From: Cichorium intybus
Taxonomy: Eukaryota; Streptophyta; Magnoliopsida; Asterales; Asteraceae
Assembly: GCA_023525715.1 (NCBI GenBank)
Contig: CM042014.1
Coordinates: forward strand, 22,727,404 to 22,791,403
Direction of reading: 5' to 3'
Length of the DNA: 64,000 nucleotides
The position numbers were made by a program, and so were the translations under genes. Positions 59,665 through 64,000 of the stretch are shown piece by piece (the stretch's first letter is position 1; the number at the start of each line of letters is the position of its first letter). The notes beneath the pieces were generated by a model. That model was not told the origin of the DNA, searched no databases, and saw only the letters and a program-made list of their open reading frames with translations.

Positions 59665-62161
59665 ATGGCGTCTGCTAATGCAATTTCCACAGCTTCTATC
59701 ATCTGCTCCCCTAAACAGGTAGGTTCAGCTGTAATTCGTTGTTAAATCCTTATGCGTGTTGTTTATGTCGGGTTCTCTTCTTATGAGCAGGGGAGTTTAA
59801 AAAATGGTAATGGAGGAGTTAGTCAATTGCGCACTGCTCAGACGATGAGGCAATCGCATCGCCGGTTCGCAGTTCGAGCTGCGGCTAAAGAGATTGCCTT
59901 TGATCAGAGTTCCAGGGCGGCTATGCAGGCCGGTATTGATAAACTTGCCGATGCTGTTGGTCTTACTCTTGGCCCTAGAGGTATCACTTATGACTTATCA
60001 TTATCGTCTTAATCGGCATTTCATCAATGGTTTCAAGGCCCCTTGATTTTGAAATATTGGCTGGTATCGATAATGAATTTGAGTAAGCTAATGGCTTTTG
60101 GAGAAGGATAAATGAATCATGATTCTAATAACAAGCGTTTGTCAAAACAGAACTCCTAATGGAAATTTCTAAAATAAAGCACTACTGCAATCATCCTTTT
60201 ATTTTGGTTGTAATGGAACATAGTATCTCATCTGGCTGCATTTTCCATTGTTATTCCGTGTAGGGAGGAATGTTGTTTTGGACGAATATGGTGCCCCAAA
60301 GGTGGTTAATGATGGCGTCACAATTGCTAGAGCTATTGAGCTACCTGATGCCATGGAAAACGCTGGCGCTGCTCTTATCAGAGAGGTTAGAGCCTAAAGC
60401 TCACATTAGTTCATTAATCTAATTGAAATTTACTTCTACTTAGTTTCTGATTCTCCAAATCGCAATTCATTTTGTTACTTGAATTTTTTCACAGGTTGCA
60501 AGCAAAACCAACGACTCAGCTGGTGATGGTACAACAACCGCATCGGTTCTTGCACGTGAAATCATCAAACTCGGTCTCTTAAGTGTAACCTCCGGTGCAA
60601 ACCCGGTCTCAGTTAAGAAAGGTATCGACAAAACTGTAGCTGCTCTGGTTGAGGAGCTTGAGAAGAGAGCCAGACCTGTTAAAGGTCGCGATGATATCAG
60701 AGGTAGTAATGATTCCCTTATGTCGTCATTAATCAAATGTTTCTTCATCACCTAACGGTGCTCTTTCTACTCTTTTTGAAGCCATTGCCTCGATTTCTGC
60801 TGGAAATGATGATGTTATCGGATCCATGATTGCTGATGCTATCGACAAGGTTGGACCAGATGGCGTGTTGTCCATTGAATCATCATCCTCTTTTGAGACA
60901 ACTGTTGATGTAGAAGAAGGCATGGAGGTATGCATTAAACTATTTCTCAATCATTATCACGTTGCAATCCGATAACAAATTCAATAAATTCGTGTTCTAT
61001 TCACTTTCTACAGATTGACAGAGGATACATCTCCCCACAATTCGTTACAAACTCCGAGAAATTATTAGTCGAATTCGAGAACGCCAGAGTGTTAGTCACC
61101 GACCAAAAGATATCTTCAATAAAAGACATTATCCCATTGCTGGAAAAAACCACTCAATTAAGAGCTCCTTTGTTAATTATCGCTGAAGATGTCACCGGTG
61201 AAGCTTTAGCTACTTTAGTTGTAAACAAACTTCGAGGCATCATCAATGTCGCCGCCATTAAAGCACCTGGTTTTGGTGAAAGAAGAAAGGCTCTCCTTCA
61301 AGACATCGCCATCATGACAGGTACATGCATCATCACAAAACATTTTCCTCTCTTTCATCTATTTAATATCCTTCAAATTCTTCTTCTTCATTTTTCTTTT
61401 TCGTTAAAATTCTCTCAATAGGGGCCGAGTACCAAGCGAGTGACTTAGGTTTACTCATCGAAAACACATCCGTTGAGCAGCTTGGTACCGCTAGAAAGAT
61501 AACAATCAGCAAGGACTCAACCACCATCATTGCTGACGCAGCATCAAAAGATGAGATTCAAACTAGAATCAATCAAATCAAAAAAGAACTATCCGAAACA
61601 GATTCAGTCTACGATACAGAAAAACTTTCGGAACGGATCGCTAAATTATCCGGCGGTGTAGCGGTTATAAAAGTCGGTGCTGCAACCGAAACGGAATTAG
61701 AAGACCGCAAACTCCGAATCGAAGATGCCAAAAACGCAACATTTGCCGCCATAGAAGAAGGAATCGTCCCTGGTGGTGGTGCTGCTTTTGTTCATCTATC
61801 AACCCTAGTTCCCGCCATTAAAGAGAAGCTTGATGACGCAGATGAACGACTGGGTGCTGACATCATCCAAAAGGCACTGGTGGCACCGGCTTCTTTGATT
61901 GCACAGAACGCGGGGATTGAAGGCGAGGTAGTTGTTGAGAAGGTGAAGGAGAGTGAGTGGGAGATGGGGTACAATGCGATGAGCGATAAGTATGAGAATT
62001 TGGTGGAGGCCGGAGTTATTGATCCGGCGAAGGTGACTCGGTGTGCGCTTCAGAATTCAGCTTCGGTTGCGGGAATGGTGTTGACTACACAGGCGATTGT
62101 GGTCGAGAAGCCTAAGCCCAAGGCGGCTGTGGCCGGTGCGCCTCAGGGACTCTCTGTATAA
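59665..62161 (+). CDS. CPN60A: Plastid chaperonin 60 subunit alpha (RuBisCO-binding protein alpha)
   Basis: 588 residues from seven exons: 59665-59718, 59791-59980, 60264-60385, 60495-60702, 60782-60927, 61014-61320, 61422-62161. All are in phase with GT-AG introns. The protein folds RuBisCO large subunit and other stromal proteins as part of the plastid Cpn60 complex. MASANAISTASIICSPKQ and the following Ser/Arg-rich stretch form a transit peptide to about residue 45-50 (FAVRAAAKEIAF marks the mature start). ATP-site motifs: LTLGPRGRNVVLDE, NDSAGDGTTT (Asp133) and VPGGGAAF. GYISPQFVTN and KAPGFGERRKA are typical apical-domain segments. The length and the Ala/Pro-rich end (no GGM tail) match the alpha type. 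It looks fully functional. Confidence 0.96.
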
Positions 62162-64000
62162 TTTTTTTTTATTGATTTGGTGTTGGGGATTTTGGGAAGA
62201 TAGAATAAAGATGGTGGTGGCGTAGTGTAGGACCGATGGTTTTTTTTTTTTTTTTCTACGAATGAGATAAATTATGTGGTGGTTTGAGGCATGTCTGTTT
62301 GTTATTTGATTGCAATTTATATCAATGTAAGCAGGCTTACTTCACGAGTTAACGTATCCTTTACTTCATTACTTGTATGGTAGCTGGGGGCTTGGGGCCG
62401 AATAACTTGGTAGTATTGGATTAGAAGAGAAAAAAGGCCGGGCTATTTTAAAACAATAAAGGCTAAAATATTAGGCTTTTCCTTTTTGCTGAGCAGTCTT
62501 TAACGATCTTTAGCCTAACCGTTCATATCACAGAACCAGATGCATTGGTCGGACTTCTCACATCCATGTACATCCTTAATTTTTGTAAAACAATTTTGGG
62601 CCGAGTCGTATCGTTTTTTTTTCAGTTACTAAACACGTTGAAAGTTAGTAGTTTATTTTTTCAGTCACCATACACGTTGAAAGTTAGAACGCTATTACGG
62701 CCGAGCTGAACATGCGGTCATCAGATGGAGTTCTACAAGTTTAATGCTTGAAATCTCTTGAGGTTTTTAAAAATATTAAGATTTTAAAAATATTACAAGT
62801 AGAAAATGATCTCGATTATAGTAGAATCTATCATAATCAAAATATATATTGAGATTTTTGGATCCTAACAAGGATATTAAAATCTTAATCCGATCCGATC
62901 TCACTTCTTTAGTATTTATTATATAATTCAACTTAAAAAAATTGTTCATTTAACTTGAATCGAGCATCGCATATCACAACAAGTCTCACCTAGCATTAGC
63001 ACTTCATCTTACTCAAATTAGCCAAACCATTGTAACGATCAACATTAAATTATAACATGTATTGCACAAAGTATGACATTGAAAGAAAATTTGGAAACTG
63101 ATTCATTGGTAGGTTCTTTCAATCTCAATCTTGATCTTACGATCGCGATCTTACGAAACATAAAACGATATTAGATAAGAATTAAGATCATGATCAACCT
63201 TGCTTGAAATGATCCTATGACCGAATAGGAGTTTTAAAGGCTTTTATATTTTTTTGCTAACGGAGCAATGTCGAACTATTGCAGTCCATGGTGAAGGATA
63301 TGCTATTTTTTGTGAAATAACTTATTGGGTGTTTATCACTTTACTAGTTTTTGTTTTCTCGATCAAATTTACTTTTTGACAAAATTTTATAAAAGTACGA
63401 GTTGACATGTATTTTATATGAATAACAAAATGAAACACAAAGTCTTAAACTGTTTTGCAGAGTAACTTCTTGCAATTGTCTGTGTCACAATTTCTGAACC
63501 TATTATAATGTTGGCGGTGTGTAATCCTATAATGCCGACGATTTAGGTTTAATAGAAAAAACATTTCTACTTTTTCCGAACTGAAATGGTAATTTTCATC
63601 ATTATTCTGCAAAAGGTATTTAAAGTATACTTAAACATATATTGATCAACAAAGTAATCCGATAATTGATTCATGAGAATAGACGATTTGGGATTTGTCT
63701 AGTGGTGACAAAGAGTTGTCAACTTTATAATACATAATTGGAGGACTCTAGTATACGACCAAAACATACAACCCGAGTAGCGAACTGGAACATAAAAAAT
63801 GTATCAAGCTTTTTTAATTACATCGTGTTAAAGACTTTAAAAACGCAGATATTGTCTTCGTGGAAGAAAAAGATCCACAATTTTCAGTTATAGCCGTTAT
63901 TGTTCATGATTTATTAATCGGCCAAGATTTTACGATAGTTTTAGAATATGCATTTTTTTTAAGTGCCATGATAATTTCTTAACAAAGGTGAAGATTCACC
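62162..64000. other. 3' flank of CPN60A and intergenic DNA
   Basis: 3' UTR, with a poly(A) signal AATAAA at 62204-62209, 43 bases after the stop. A T run (62240-62257) follows. A 40-bp near-duplicate (TTCAGT.AC..ACACGTTGAAAGTTAG) occurs at about 62621-62652 and 62663-62690. No further gene seen to the window end. Confidence 0.55.

Overview
The window is nuclear DNA of a flowering plant, most likely a eudicot. It holds intron-rich plant genes (a plastid chaperonin with a transit peptide, a TCP factor, an organellar GET3, a DUF547/MIP1-zipper protein, an OTU protease) in AT-rich DNA packed with nested transposons. The transposon style suggests a daisy-family genome, but that is only an impression. 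I placed all exon borders by eye from GT/AG sites, reading phase and family similarity.

Layout. 841-4040 (-): DUF547 gene in ten coding exons. 5506-6895: long foldback (hairpin) repeat. 7374-13765: locally duplicated segment, one copy of which is split by a non-autonomous Copia-type element (7700-12522) that itself contains a solo LTR of a Gypsy-type family (8404-10309). 14373-16486 (+): organellar GET3 ATPase in eleven exons. 17255-17475: decayed LINE fragment. 17645-24993: PIF/Harbinger transposon with a broken transposase, split by an apparently intact Copia element (19109-24559) whose 1313-residue polyprotein is open. 25175-26784: Mutator-like element with long inverted ends and a perfect 9-bp target duplication. 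28015-29729 (+): OTU deubiquitinase in ten coding exons. 30229-30669 (-): short single-exon TCP gene. 35463-59229: a 24-kb nest. Its host is a gag-only Copia-type element (element A). Inside A sit a related gag-pol Copia element in the opposite orientation (element B, 38772-46424, frameshifted) and a Gypsy-type element with 2.7-kb LTRs (element C, 47761-56610). 59665-62161 (+): plastid chaperonin 60 alpha in seven exons, with a heat-shock element in its promoter.

The five host genes are ordinary and show no sign of working together. The unusual content is in the nest. Element A lacks pol but shares LTR sequence, polypurine tract, 5' leader and 3' non-coding region with element B, so it looks like a partner mobilised by B-type proteins. 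The two elements carry six copies of a 34-nt stem-loop in which the loop is nearly constant while the stem changes in compensating pairs, plus a second conserved hairpin. This is the best candidate here for an undescribed RNA signal. Element C has almost identical LTRs around a thoroughly decayed gag-pol, which suggests recent movement in trans.

LTR differences counted by eye: C about one substitution plus a 4-bp repeat-length change in about 2745 bp; A two in 383 bp; the Copia at 19109 two in 317; B about eight in 768; the Copia at 7700 about seven in 288.
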